DNA of 44,886 nt from an uncultured Prevotella sp. GTDB taxonomy: Bacteria > Bacteroidota > Bacteroidia > Bacteroidales > Bacteroidaceae. A program made the position numbers and the translations under genes. Below the pieces are notes generated by a model. The model saw only the letters and a list, made by a program, of their open reading frames with translations, was not told the origin of the DNA and made no database searches. This document shows, in pieces, positions 7,389-16,257 of the stretch (position 1 is its first letter; each line of letters begins with the position of its first letter). The stretch is from NCBI GenBank assembly GCA_900539625.1, contig UQCW01000017.1:1-44886 (forward strand). Reading direction: 5' to 3'.

Positions 7389-9460
7389 CGAGAAAATTCC
7401 GATACGTGCGGACTCTGTTCGCGCTACTTGCTTGGGCTTTGTATCTGCCAGAAGCAGAAGTAGCAGAGGCGGCAAACGAAATACCGAAGACCGACAAGGC
7501 ATCCTGCGCCTTGAATGCCGCAGAGGCTTTTGAGGGCAACGACAGCGCTTACCATCTTTCGGAGGCTGTTGTCAACGCCAAACTGAAGCACCGCGAAATC
7601 ATGGTGCCGCAAACGCTTTCGGGCGAAGCACTGAAGCGCATGAGCAATCTCAACGTGGCCGACGCGTTGCGCTATTTTTCTGGACTCCAACTGAAAGACT
7701 ACGGCGGTATCGGTGGCATCAAAACCGTCAACATCCGCAGCATGGGCACGCATCATCTGGGCATCGCCTACGATGGCATTGCGCTCGGCAACGCGCAAAA
7801 CGGGCAGATTGACCTGGGACAGTTTTCGCTCGACAACGTGGAGGAAATTTCGCTCTACAACGGACAACGTAGCGCAGCGCTACAAACGGCGTCAGACTTT
7901 TCCAACGCCGGCACCGTCTATATCCGCACGCGCCAACCGCAGTTTTCTGCCGACAAGCCCTGGCATCTGAAACTGAAAGCACAGAGCGGCTCAAGCGACA
8001 CGTGGCGCCTCAACGCCCTTTGGGAGCAACGGCTCTCGCCACTCTTGAGCCATTCTCTCAGCGTGGGAGGACTGATGTCGAGCGGGCGCTATAAATTTCG
8101 CTATCGCAAGAAGACACCCAGCGGAGCTGTGGCCTACGACACCACTGCCGTGCGCCACAACGGCGACATCTGGGCGGTGCGGGCCGAAGAGAATCTCTAC
8201 GGCCGTCTGACGGCGGGGCTGTGGCAGATGAAGGCATACACCTACCATTCTGAACGGGGCATTCCCGGTGCCATCGTGAGCAACGTCTGGCGCAGAGGGG
8301 AACGGCAATGGGACCATAATTCCTTCCTGCAAGGCAACCTACGCAAGGATTTCGGCGAACGGTTTTCTTCACGTCTGACGACGAAGTATGCCTACTATCA
8401 GACACGCTACGTCAACAACGACGAGACGCAAATTCATGTGGACAACACTTATCGGCAGCAGGAGCTCTTTGCTTCCTGGGCCAACGCCTATGAAATTCTC
8501 CCTCAATGGTGGACGCTTTCCTTGAGCTATGACTTCCGCTGGAACCGCCTTGATGCCAACTTGACGGATTTTGCCCGGCCGCGCCGCCTGACGCATGCCC
8601 TGGCCTTGGCTTCTTCGGTGAACGCGGGGGGACTGAAGGCGCAGGCATCGGTGGTGGCGCAGGACATCAACGACAGGGTGGAAATCGGCACAGCGGGACA
8701 CCTCCGTCCGTCGCTCTCTCCCGCCATTGTCCTCTCCTACGTTCCCTTCCCCGACGCCTGGCTCACGCTACGCGCCTTTTGCAAACGCAGTTTCCGCATG
8801 CCGACGTTCAACGACCTCTATTATGCCGACATGGGCAGTTCGGCGCTGAAGCCCGAGCGTGCGCTGCAATACGATGCCGGCGTCACTTTCGAAACGCCCA
8901 AAAGCCGTTTGCCGCAGCGCTGCCACTGGCGTTTGCAGACCGATGCTTATTACAACTCCGTGGGCGACAAAATCGTGGCCTATCCCAAAGGGCAGCAGTT
9001 TCGCTGGACGATGCTCAACTTGGGGCGCGTACATATCAAGGGAATTGAGGCCTTGGGCGAACTGACACTGATGCCTTCGCGCAACTGCTCGTTCACCGCC
9101 CGCTTGCAATACACTTACCAAGATGCCCGCGACGTGACGAACCCGAAAAACTCGTTCCACCGGCACCAAATTCCCTACATTCCCTGGCACAGCGGCACCG
9201 CCGTTCTGGCTGCCACGTGGAAGGCGTGGAGCCTCAACTACAGTTTTATCTATACGGGGGAACGCTATTCGCAACAGGAAAACATACGTGTCAATCATCT
9301 TGAACCCTGGTACACGCACGACCTTTCCTTGTCTTATCAAGCGCAACGCTGGCAGGCACGGTTGGACGTCAACAATTTGCTGGCGCAAGACTATGACGTG
9401 ATTGTCAACTATCCCATGCCGAAACGCCATTTCATGCTGACGCTGGAATACGACTTATAA
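7385..9460 (+). CDS. btuB: TonB-dependent cobalamin receptor (BtuB-type)
   Basis: Outer membrane receptor that imports corrinoids using TonB energy. The 691-residue product starts with a signal peptide (about residues 1-29). A plug domain follows at about 60-170, containing LNVADALRYFSGLQLKDYGG, VNIRSMG and LDNVEEISLYNGQ. The rest is a 22-strand-type barrel with alternating aromatic residues, ending in the aromatic-rich strand HFMLTLEYDL. It lacks the N-terminal carboxypeptidase-regulatory-like domain of SusC-type receptors. Its place directly after a cobalamin riboswitch and before two BtuG-like genes is the main evidence for the substrate. The upstream minicistron overlaps its start codon. 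The downstream gene begins 52 bases after the stop, so a single operon is likely. Confidence 0.9.
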   Translation: MTRKFRYVRTLFALLAWALYLPEAEVAEAANEIPKTDKASCALNAAEAFEGNDSAYHLSEAVVNAKLKHREIMVPQTLSGEALKRMSNLNVADALRYFSGLQLKDYGGIGGIKTVNIRSMGTHHLGIAYDGIALGNAQNGQIDLGQFSLDNVEEISLYNGQRSAALQTASDFSNAGTVYIRTRQPQFSADKPWHLKLKAQSGSSDTWRLNALWEQRLSPLLSHSLSVGGLMSSGRYKFRYRKKTPSGAVAYDTTAVRHNGDIWAVRAEENLYGRLTAGLWQMKAYTYHSERGIPGAIVSNVWRRGERQWDHNSFLQGNLRKDFGERFSSRLTTKYAYYQTRYVNNDETQIHVDNTYRQQELFASWANAYEILPQWWTLSLSYDFRWNRLDANLTDFARPRRLTHALALASSVNAGGLKAQASVVAQDINDRVEIGTAGHLRPSLSPAIVLSYVPFPDAWLTLRAFCKRSFRMPTFNDLYYADMGSSALKPERALQYDAGVTFETPKSRLPQRCHWRLQTDAYYNSVGDKIVAYPKGQQFRWTMLNLGRVHIKGIEALGELTLMPSRNCSFTARLQYTYQDARDVTNPKNSFHRHQIPYIPWHSGTAVLAATWKAWSLNYSFIYTGERYSQQENIRVNHLEPWYTHDLSLSYQAQRWQARLDVNNLLAQDYDVIVNYPMPKRHFMLTLEYDL

Positions 9461-9512
9461 GATAGGACTCTCCCCTTTCCCATCCACCATTACTACTTAG
9501 AACATCCCATAT

Positions 9513-11513
9513 ATGACAAAAAGAATATTCCTCCTGGCTTTGGCCCTGCTGACACTGGCGGCCTGCCGAAACGACGAACTGATTTTTGAATCTGAAACAG
9601 AAATCACGGGCGGAAAAACAGAAAGCGTCAACATCTCTGGCCTTTACGTGCTCAACGAGGGCAACATGGGCAGCAACAAGGCGACGCTCGATTTTCTTGA
9701 CCTCGTTTCTGAAACTGGCTCGCCGGTCTACCACCGCAATGTTTACGCCGCTTCCAACCCCAACGAGGTGAAGGAACTGGGTGATGTCGGCAACGATGTC
9801 AAAGTCTACGGCAGCAAATTGTGGATGGTTGTCAACTGCTCCAACAAAGTGGAGGTACTCAATGCCTACACCTGCAAGAAACAGGCACAAATCAGCATTC
9901 CCAACTGCCGTAGCGTTTGCTTTAGCGGCCCTTACGCTTATGTGAGCGCCTACGTGGCTCCTGTGGCGATACGCCCCGATGCCGAAGTGGGAGCGGTTTA
10001 CAAGATTGACACGCTGTCGATGCAGATTGTCGACAAGGTGACGGTGGGCTATCAGCCTGAAGAGCTCACCGTGTTAGGCCACAAGCTCTACGTGGCAAAC
10101 AGCGGGGGCTACCGCACGCCCAACTACGACCGCACCGTGAGCGAAATTGACTTGAATACTTTTAAGGAGGTGCGCAAAATTGATGTCGACATCAACCTCT
10201 CGCTCCTGCGTGCCGACCGCTATGGGCAACTGTGGACGGTTTCGCGCGGCAACTACAAAAACGCCCCTGCCCGCCTCTATTGGCTGGCGAAGGATGCCGA
10301 CGGCGCGATGAAGAAGGCAGGCATGATTGATGTGCCAGTGAGTAACCTCTGCATCGTGGGCGACTCGCTCTATTATATCGGTGTGCAATACAGCAAGGTG
10401 ACGCAGAGCAACACCATTTCTTACGGCATCATCAACGTGAAGACGCATGAGGTGGTGACGCGCAGTTTGTCGTCGGCTCCCGAAGTGCAACAGATTGAGA
10501 TGCCCTATGGGATTATTGTCAATCCAGAACACCGCGACTTCTATCTGATGGATGCCAAAAACTACGTGTCGAGCGGACGCCTGCTGCATTTCAAGGCCGA
10601 CGGCTCTTACGATTGGGCTGTCAACACGGGCGACATTCCGGGACACGCCGCGTTTGTTTACCACAAACCTCATCTGCCCGAAAATCCCGACACGCCTGCT
10701 GTGCAACGCAGCAAATTCATTGCGGCCGTTGACGAATATGTGCCAGCGCCGGGACAGCACGTCAACGTCCTGCCGACCTACGAGGCGGGCGACGACGCGG
10801 CGGCCATGGCGCGGAAATGCACCGAAGCCATCGGCGGAGACCGCGGCGGACTGGTGAGTCTGGGAGGCTACGGCGGCTATATCACGTTTCATTTCGACCA
10901 CCCCGTGGTCAATGTCAGCGGCGAAGCGGATTTTCTCATCCGCGGCAACGCCTTTGAGGGCAACAGCGAACCGGGCATCGTGATGGTGTCGGAAGACGTG
11001 AACGGCAACGGCTTGCCCGACGACCCTTGGTATGAACTTTCTGGAAGTGCGGATATCGACAGCGTGGGCAAGGTGGTGTATGGCTACGAAATCACCTATA
11101 CGGCCAACGCCCTGGCCGACATTCCCTGGACCGACAACCAGGGCCGAAACGGCGTTCTCGCCCGCAACCAGTTTCATGCTCAGGAATATTTTCCCCAGTG
11201 GCTCTCATCGCCCCTCACCTTCAAAGGCACCCTGCTTCCTCCCAACGGCGTGAACCAAGGAACGGAGGAAGCCCCCTACTGGGTGCTCTCGTCCCTACGC
11301 TACGGCTATGCCGACAACCATCCTAACAATGATGCCAACGGCTGTAGCTTCAACATCGACTGGGCCGTAGATGCCAACCGCCGCCCCGTGAAACTCTCGC
11401 GCATCCATTTCGTGCGCGTCTATTGTGCACAAAACCAGTTGTGTGGCTGGCTCGGCGAGACGTCAACGGAAATCAGCGGCGCAGAGGACCTCCACGCAGA
11501 GGCTGCAAAATGA
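9513..11513 (+). CDS. Two-domain surface lipoprotein, BtuG-like beta-propeller plus C-terminal jelly-roll-like domain
   Basis: Probable cobalamin-capturing surface lipoprotein that hands corrinoid to the receptor. The 666-residue product begins with a lipoprotein signal ending in LTLAACRNDE, so cysteine 18 would be lipidated. Residues from about 44 to 380 (ISGLYVLNEGNMGSNKATLD, then repeated blade-like segments such as YQPEELTVLGHKLYVANSGG) fit a YncE/BtuG-type beta-propeller. Residues from about 425 to 650 (CTEAIGGDRGGLVSLGGYGG, VNGNGLPDDPWYELSG) form a second domain seen, from memory, in Bacteroidales cell-surface proteins near cobalamin genes. It sits between the receptor and a second BtuG-like gene. 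Corrinoid binding is inferred from family and riboswitch context; a fusion of two binding modules is possible. Confidence 0.75.
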   Translation: MTKRIFLLALALLTLAACRNDELIFESETEITGGKTESVNISGLYVLNEGNMGSNKATLDFLDLVSETGSPVYHRNVYAASNPNEVKELGDVGNDVKVYGSKLWMVVNCSNKVEVLNAYTCKKQAQISIPNCRSVCFSGPYAYVSAYVAPVAIRPDAEVGAVYKIDTLSMQIVDKVTVGYQPEELTVLGHKLYVANSGGYRTPNYDRTVSEIDLNTFKEVRKIDVDINLSLLRADRYGQLWTVSRGNYKNAPARLYWLAKDADGAMKKAGMIDVPVSNLCIVGDSLYYIGVQYSKVTQSNTISYGIINVKTHEVVTRSLSSAPEVQQIEMPYGIIVNPEHRDFYLMDAKNYVSSGRLLHFKADGSYDWAVNTGDIPGHAAFVYHKPHLPENPDTPAVQRSKFIAAVDEYVPAPGQHVNVLPTYEAGDDAAAMARKCTEAIGGDRGGLVSLGGYGGYITFHFDHPVVNVSGEADFLIRGNAFEGNSEPGIVMVSEDVNGNGLPDDPWYELSGSADIDSVGKVVYGYEITYTANALADIPWTDNQGRNGVLARNQFHAQEYFPQWLSSPLTFKGTLLPPNGVNQGTEEAPYWVLSSLRYGYADNHPNNDANGCSFNIDWAVDANRRPVKLSRIHFVRVYCAQNQLCGWLGETSTEISGAEDLHAEAAK

Positions 11514-11577
11514 TGCCAGAGGACTGATGCACAAGATTTTATCATATCGAAATATCAACCATTCAAACACAATTATT

Positions 11578-12837
11578 ATGAGAAAAAGAATTACGCTTTT
11601 CTTGTTTACCCTCGTTGCCTTCGTGGCAAGTTTCGCACAGGATGCGGCCAACGCAGGCCAGTCATACGGTGCCTTAGTGGTCAATGAAGACTGGTATGGC
11701 CACCAGAATTCATCCATCAACTATCTCTCGCCCAACGGCGAATGGTCGTACAACGTGGTGGAGAACGTGGGCTGCACGGCTTGCTATGGTGCCATCTTCA
11801 ACGACAAGTTCTACATCATCTCCAAGACAGCCAAAGACCCAGGGGCTTCTGTCTCTGGTGGAATGATCACCATCTGCAACGCCAAGACCTTGGCCGTTGA
11901 AAAGCAGATTGAAAACATCGACGAAAGCAAGCTCAATTTCCAGGCCCGCAGTTTCGTGGGCGTATCTGCCGAAAAGGCTTACGTGAGCACTTCCGATGGT
12001 ATCTACATCCTCGACCTCGTCAAACAGGAAATCACGAAGGAAGTGACCGACGCCAACGGCAAAGGATTGCAGGGCGAATGCGGCAACATGATTCTCAAGG
12101 GAGACAAGGTTTACGCCGTCACCAAGAAAAACGGCCTCGTTGTCATCAACACGGAGACCGATCAGGTGGAGGCCGCTTTCGAAGGCGACTTCAAATCCAT
12201 CGTCTGCGCCAAAGACGGTTCGCTTTGGGCCAACACGGCTTCAAGCATCTGCCGCCTGAACACGGAAACGATGAAAGCGGAAAGCGTGGCGCTCGCCGAC
12301 GGCATGCACACGCCAGCCGTTGACTACGCATGGACGACAGGAACTTTCTGTGCGAGCGTACAAAACAACGTGCTCTACTGGGGTTATGCCTCTGGCTGGA
12401 CTGGTCCCGACCACATCTACAAGTATGACATCGACAAGAACGAATGCACCGAAATCGTTGACCTCACGAAAACGGCCGCAGGATGGTTTGTCTATGGCTG
12501 CAGCTTCCGCGTTGACCCCACAACAGACCACCTCTTCATGAGCCTCTTCAAAAGCTGGAGCAGCACGGACTACACGGTCTACGAATGTGACGCCAACGGC
12601 AAATTCCTCGCCGAATATCCCATGACGGGCCTGAAGCACTATTGGTTCCCCGGCATGTTTGTCTTCCCAAGCCAGAGTGTCACCACTGGCATCGAGCAGG
12701 TTGAAAACACCGCCGCCGAGAAAGCAACGCCTGTGGCCTACTATGCGCCAAATGGCCAACGCCACTCTGCCCCTGTCAAGGGTGTGAACATTGTACGCAT
12801 GAGCGACGGAAGCGTTCGCAAGATGATTCTGAAATAA
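11578..12837 (+). CDS. Secreted BtuG-like beta-propeller protein with T9SS-like C-terminal tail
   Basis: I start this gene at ATG 11578, because MRKRITLFLFTLVAFVASFA is a clear signal peptide; the open frame extends further upstream but overlaps the preceding gene. The 419-residue product has a DUF5074/YncE-like propeller (SYGALVVNEDWYGHQNSSIN and blade-like repeats). It then ends with a segment resembling a type IX secretion sorting domain: VAYYAPNGQRHSAPVKGVNI, then RMSDGSVRKMILK. Unlike its neighbour it has no lipobox cysteine. I infer export to the surface by a different route, with a role in corrinoid capture suggested by the operon. The terminator 54 bases after the stop closes the cobalamin operon. 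Confidence 0.75.
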   Translation: MRKRITLFLFTLVAFVASFAQDAANAGQSYGALVVNEDWYGHQNSSINYLSPNGEWSYNVVENVGCTACYGAIFNDKFYIISKTAKDPGASVSGGMITICNAKTLAVEKQIENIDESKLNFQARSFVGVSAEKAYVSTSDGIYILDLVKQEITKEVTDANGKGLQGECGNMILKGDKVYAVTKKNGLVVINTETDQVEAAFEGDFKSIVCAKDGSLWANTASSICRLNTETMKAESVALADGMHTPAVDYAWTTGTFCASVQNNVLYWGYASGWTGPDHIYKYDIDKNECTEIVDLTKTAAGWFVYGCSFRVDPTTDHLFMSLFKSWSSTDYTVYECDANGKFLAEYPMTGLKHYWFPGMFVFPSQSVTTGIEQVENTAAEKATPVAYYAPNGQRHSAPVKGVNIVRMSDGSVRKMILK

Positions 12838-12890
12838 ACAACGGTAAGACTGGGATTCCCCACCCCGTCATGCCTCCAACAACAAAACGA

Positions 12891-12936
12891 GCCACGAAAC
12901 CAGCGGAATACTTCCAGCAGGTTTCGTGGCTTTTTT
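12891..12936 (+). terminator. Terminator of the cobalamin operon
   Basis: An 11-bp stem (GCCACGAAACC at 12891-12901 with 12920-12930) is followed by six T residues. This is a textbook intrinsic terminator after the second BtuG-like gene. Confidence 0.9.
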
Positions 12937-13041
12937 CATGGCCCTACTGGTGTTCTGACGCGCCTTCCGTCTGCCCGCAGCGTCCTGGCGTTCCACAAGC
13001 GCGGCTTGGCAGGGAGAAAACTTTCTTTTTCCCAAAAGTAT

Positions 13042-13073
13042 CTTGCATTTGCAAAAAGAAAGTACTATTTTTG
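13042..13073 (+). promoter_or_regulatory. Promoter of the ompA-like gene
   Basis: TATTTTTG at 13066-13073 fits the -7 consensus. Upstream, TTG (13043-13045) lies about 20 bases before it, near the expected -33 spacing. The transcript would have an untranslated leader of about 85 bases before the ATG at 13165. Confidence 0.65.
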
Positions 13074-13164
13074 CATATCTGTTGAACAGAAAGCGGGGCT
13101 AACGCAGCCCCCACGCGTTCACAATCTGCACAAACAAAAATCACCATCTAAATAACAGACAGTT

Positions 13165-14301
13165 ATGAAAAAGTTTATCGCATTTATGGCTATGGGCGCA
13201 ATGGTGCTCACGGCCAACGCTCAGAAAACCGTTCAAGGTTCGGGCTTTTACGACAACTGGTCGGTTGGCGTTGTTGCCGGCGGCATCACCCCAACCACCC
13301 ACTCGGCCTTCTTCAAGAACATGCGTGCCACCTACGGCGTTGAGCTCACCAAGCAAATCACGCCGGTCTTCGCCCTCGGCGCACAATTCATGGCAGCCAA
13401 CAACGTGAGCGAGAGCGCCACCGTCTTCGACGCTTCAAACCTCAGCCTTCTCGGCAAATTCAATGTTTCCAACGCTTTCTGGGGCTACCAGGGCAAACCG
13501 CGCTTCTTCGAAGTGGAAGCCGTTGTCGGCGCAGGATGGGGACATAATTATTATAATGCCTCAGCCGGTTCAAGTTTCAACTACATGACCACCAAATATG
13601 GCTTCAACCTCAACTTCAACCTGGGCAAGAAGAAGATTTGGACGCTGTCGCTCAAGCCGTCAATCGTTTACAACATGGACAACGGGAAAACCAGTCCTTC
13701 TTGCAACATCAACAAGAGCGCCATCGAATTGCTCGCAGGCGCAACCTACCATTTCAAGAACAAGAACAACGGCCAGCACTACATGACCTTCCTCCGCGCC
13801 TACAACCAGGGCGAGATTGATGCCTTGAATGCGAAAATCAACGACCTCCGCTCACAGGTGTCAGGCAAAGACCACGAAATCGCCAAGCAAAATGCCAACA
13901 TCCGCTCGCTGCAGCAAATGCTCAACGATGCCCGCAACCAGAAGCCTGTGGTTGAGACCATCACGAAGTCAACCAACTCTATGGAGCAAACCGTCACCTT
14001 CCGTCAGGGCAAGAGCACAGTGGATGCCTCGCAGCTCCCCAACATCGAGCGCATCGCCACGTTCCTCAAAAACCACAAGAGCGCCACGGTGAGCATCAAG
14101 GGTTACGCTTCTCCTGAGGGCAGCGCTGAAGTCAACGCCAAAATCGCCAATGCACGCGCTGAAGCAGTGAAGACCATCTTGGTCAACAAATACCACATCG
14201 CCGCCGACCGCATCAAGGCTGAAGGACAGGGCGTTGGCAACATGTTCAGCGAAAGCGACTGGAACCGCGTCAGCATCTGCACCATCAACGAGGCTAAGTA
14301 A
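13165..14301 (+). CDS. OmpA-family outer membrane protein
   Basis: Anchors the outer membrane to peptidoglycan and forms a barrel. The 378-residue product has a signal peptide (MKKFIAFMAMGAMVLTANAQ). An eight-strand-type N-terminal barrel follows (to about residue 210), then a short coiled-coil linker (ALNAKINDLRSQVSGKDHEI, about 217-255). The C-terminal OmpA domain contains VTFRQGKSTVDASQLPNIER and VSIKGYASPEGSAEVNAKIA, with the peptidoglycan-binding Asp/Arg-type pattern (NAKIANARAEAV). Its own promoter and a strong terminator make it a single-gene unit. High expression is likely, as for other major porins, but that is inference. Confidence 0.93.
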   Translation: MKKFIAFMAMGAMVLTANAQKTVQGSGFYDNWSVGVVAGGITPTTHSAFFKNMRATYGVELTKQITPVFALGAQFMAANNVSESATVFDASNLSLLGKFNVSNAFWGYQGKPRFFEVEAVVGAGWGHNYYNASAGSSFNYMTTKYGFNLNFNLGKKKIWTLSLKPSIVYNMDNGKTSPSCNINKSAIELLAGATYHFKNKNNGQHYMTFLRAYNQGEIDALNAKINDLRSQVSGKDHEIAKQNANIRSLQQMLNDARNQKPVVETITKSTNSMEQTVTFRQGKSTVDASQLPNIERIATFLKNHKSATVSIKGYASPEGSAEVNAKIANARAEAVKTILVNKYHIAADRIKAEGQGVGNMFSESDWNRVSICTINEAK

Positions 14302-14339
14302 AAAATCAAACATCATTCCGCTGGAATATACTTATATAA

Positions 14340-14378
14340 CAGGCGCACGTGCATCCAACACGTGCGCCTGTTTATTTT
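14340..14378 (+). terminator. Terminator of the ompA-like gene
   Basis: CAGGCGCACGTG (14340-14351) pairs perfectly with CACGTGCGCCTG (14359-14370), followed by TTTATTTT. Confidence 0.92.
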
Positions 14379-14409
14379 AACCAAAACATAAGCCGACTAT
14401 GGTTAGTAT

Positions 14410-14688
14410 TTGCTCATCAACCAAGGCTTCGCTGGCAAGCAGCGGCTCATGCCTTATCTCAATCGCCAGAACAATGATGACCTTATTCTTGCGGTGCAAT
14501 CGGCTGGCGTGAAACGCGGAAGAAACGGCTTTTGCAAGAACAAGTCAACAGAGAAAAATCCTGAATCTGAGGAGGACTTGTTGGAGCATCGCACCGATGG
14601 CACGGATGCTTTTGATACGCTGTATATTGGGTGTGAGAAGTTTCCGCAGCATGATTTTTATGGGGGATTTGTGGGAGGAGTGAGATAA
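14410..14688 (+). pseudogene. Fragment resembling the C-terminus of a phage protein, possibly terminase
   Basis: The frame opens at TTG 14410 only because a stop codon lies six bases upstream (14404-14406). The 92-residue product has no signal peptide. The stretch STEKNPESEEDLLEHRTDGT followed by DAFDTLYIGC reminds me of the C-terminal end of Bacteroidota phage or prophage terminase large subunits. I cannot verify the match. The lack of a proper start, the short length and the location at the edge of an accessory region suggest a remnant. Confidence 0.4.
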
Positions 14689-14694
14689 AATGTC

Positions 14695-14702
14695 TATTTT
14701 TG
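14695..14702 (+). promoter_or_regulatory. Probable -7 promoter element
   Basis: TATTTTTG lies 22 bases before the ATG at 14725 and fits the Bacteroidota -7 box. No clear -33 box was seen. It supports transcription of the secreted hypothetical gene. Confidence 0.5.
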
Positions 14703-14724
14703 CGAAATCGAACTAAAACTTTTT

Positions 14725-15402
14725 ATGATTATGAACAAAGTCATTGCTATCTTAGTTGCATTCTTCTCCGTATTCTGTACGTATGCACAAAAAGCGGATA
14801 AGTCTGAACAGTATCGTGTAAGGATAACCAAGGTGGACGGAACTACTTTGGAAGGCTACTCCATGACAAGTTTCTACAACACCATGCTTCCTGAAGTAAA
14901 GAAGTTTACCTTTAGCACAGAGTACAAGGGGGAAACTACTACCTATACGAGTGAAGAGGTGAAAAGAGTGGAGTTCGTCAACCTTGAAATGGATTCTATG
15001 CCTCTTGTCTACGAATCGGTTCAAGCATTGTCCACTATTCCTGGTCCTCTCCGCAAAAACCCGAAACCATTCAAGAAGCCTGTTTTCTTGCGCCTTTTCT
15101 ATAATGGCAAGAACGTAAAGGGATATACGATGTCCTTTGCGGACAACACGTACACCAAAAGTTCCACCATTTCACGCGACACTTGGAAATACTACTACTT
15201 GACCAAGGATGCCACCTATGCGAACGCATATTGGCTTGATGTCAAAGGGATACGAGTTGCAATAAAGAAGGAACTAAAATTTGCTTTAAAGGATTTTCCT
15301 GAAGTCATAAAGAAAATAGAGAATGATGAGATTTCATTGAAGGAGTTCAAGAAAGACCCGAAAATGATTTTGCCACTGTTAGATCAGTCGTACAAGAAGT
15401 AG
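14725..15402 (+). CDS. Secreted hypothetical protein
   Basis: I do not recognise this 225-residue protein. It begins with a signal peptide (MIMNKVIAILVAFFSVFCTY, cleavage near AQKAD). Translation could instead start at the second Met, codon 3. The mature part has a beta-rich N-terminal half (VRITKVDGTTLEGYSMTSF, YTSEEVKRVEFV), which resembles small periplasmic domains that present a metal- or peptide-binding loop, but no motif is decisive. The C-terminal third is lysine-rich and helical (ALKDFPEVIKKIENDEISLK). It is a single gene with a promoter element and a terminator. Its base composition is AT-richer than ompA next door. Confidence 0.7.
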   Translation: MIMNKVIAILVAFFSVFCTYAQKADKSEQYRVRITKVDGTTLEGYSMTSFYNTMLPEVKKFTFSTEYKGETTTYTSEEVKRVEFVNLEMDSMPLVYESVQALSTIPGPLRKNPKPFKKPVFLRLFYNGKNVKGYTMSFADNTYTKSSTISRDTWKYYYLTKDATYANAYWLDVKGIRVAIKKELKFALKDFPEVIKKIENDEISLKEFKKDPKMILPLLDQSYKK

Positions 15403-15447
15403 TAACCCATTCTCCCAAGCCCTCCCTTTCGGGCAATCCTTTCTTTC

Positions 15448-15494
15448 AGCCGCCGTGCGCATTGGCTCTCTTGCTGTGCGCATGGCGGCTTTTT
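15448..15494 (+). terminator. Terminator after the secreted hypothetical gene
   Basis: AGCCGCCGTGCGCA (15448-15461) pairs with TGCGCATGGCGGCT (15477-15490) with one G-U, followed by a run of T (15490-15494). Confidence 0.85.
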
Positions 15495-15845
15495 CGTGCG
15501 CTTGGTTGTGGAGGAGTGGGAGAGGTGGGCTACATGGGGGGGAGCTATATGTGGGGCGGTGGCAAGCGCCTTGCTTCGGCAATCTCGTGACGTGGCAGAA
15601 GCATTATCGGAGATGTTCTTGGTCGTCCCGTGCGCTTTGTCGAAAGGCAGAGCGCATAGCCTTGGACTTTTGCAGTATTCGCAGCATTGTCACCGCTGAT
15701 TGATACGAGCCAGATGTGGGTGGCTTTTGCTCAGATTTTACCACTGGCAATGAGGATAAGATGGTCGCTTTCTCTCATTTTCTTAGATTTTAAGTGTGTG
15801 ACGATGTGGATTTGAAGAGGTCGGTTTCGATGAGATGTTCATTAT
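15495..15845. other. No supported gene; possible decayed coding DNA
   Basis: A 67-codon open frame without an ATG start (about 15496-15699, GTG at 15496; segment EEWERWATWGGAICGAVASA) could be a remnant of a small protein. It has no ribosome-binding or promoter signal that I trust. A G7 run occurs at 15536-15542. I see no RNA gene or clear repeat here. Confidence 0.3.
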
Positions 15846-15849
15846 GCTG

Positions 15850-16035
15850 TCAGCAGAGATTTTTGGCGATGGTGGCAGCTCCGGCATAGCTTGCCCCGAC
15901 AAACATATTCGGCATGCCTTCTTCGGGTTTATCACCACCTGACAGATGACGTGGGGTCGTCTCCTCTGCTACGATTTCCACACCATTGACGCACTCGGAA
16001 TGGGCAGTGTGTGTCATATTTATACTATCGTCCAT
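15850..16035 (-). pseudogene. Small decayed ORF beginning MTHTAHSE
   Basis: A 61-codon frame (55 codons from the internal Met at 16017) ends at a TGA. In the same frame beyond the stop, readable sequence continues for about 20 codons, which suggests a disrupted longer gene. The translation start ATGACACACACTGC and following CATTCCGAG closely match the start of the frame at 17032 on the other strand (MTHTAVHSEFV), so the two appear to derive from related 5' ends. No family is recognised. Confidence 0.35.
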
Positions 16036-16257
16036 TTTTTACAAGGGGCAGCAAGGTGCTCCCATTATTTTTCCTGTGCAAAGTCAGTGCAAGGTGAGAG
16101 CAATGGCAAAACGAGTTTTGACATTGCCGAGCCGTAGCCTGACTTGACGAAGAAAAGTTGGCATGAAGCGGCTTTGCGGCAAGGGCGCGTTTCTCTTATC
16201 ACAAAAAATTTTCAGCAAAAGATGTTCGTTCCTCTGCACTTTTTCCAAGCCCGTGAA

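Noticed and set aside
11425..11577. Upstream extension of the second BtuG-like gene
   Set aside because: It would overlap the preceding gene and bury the signal peptide that starts at 11578.
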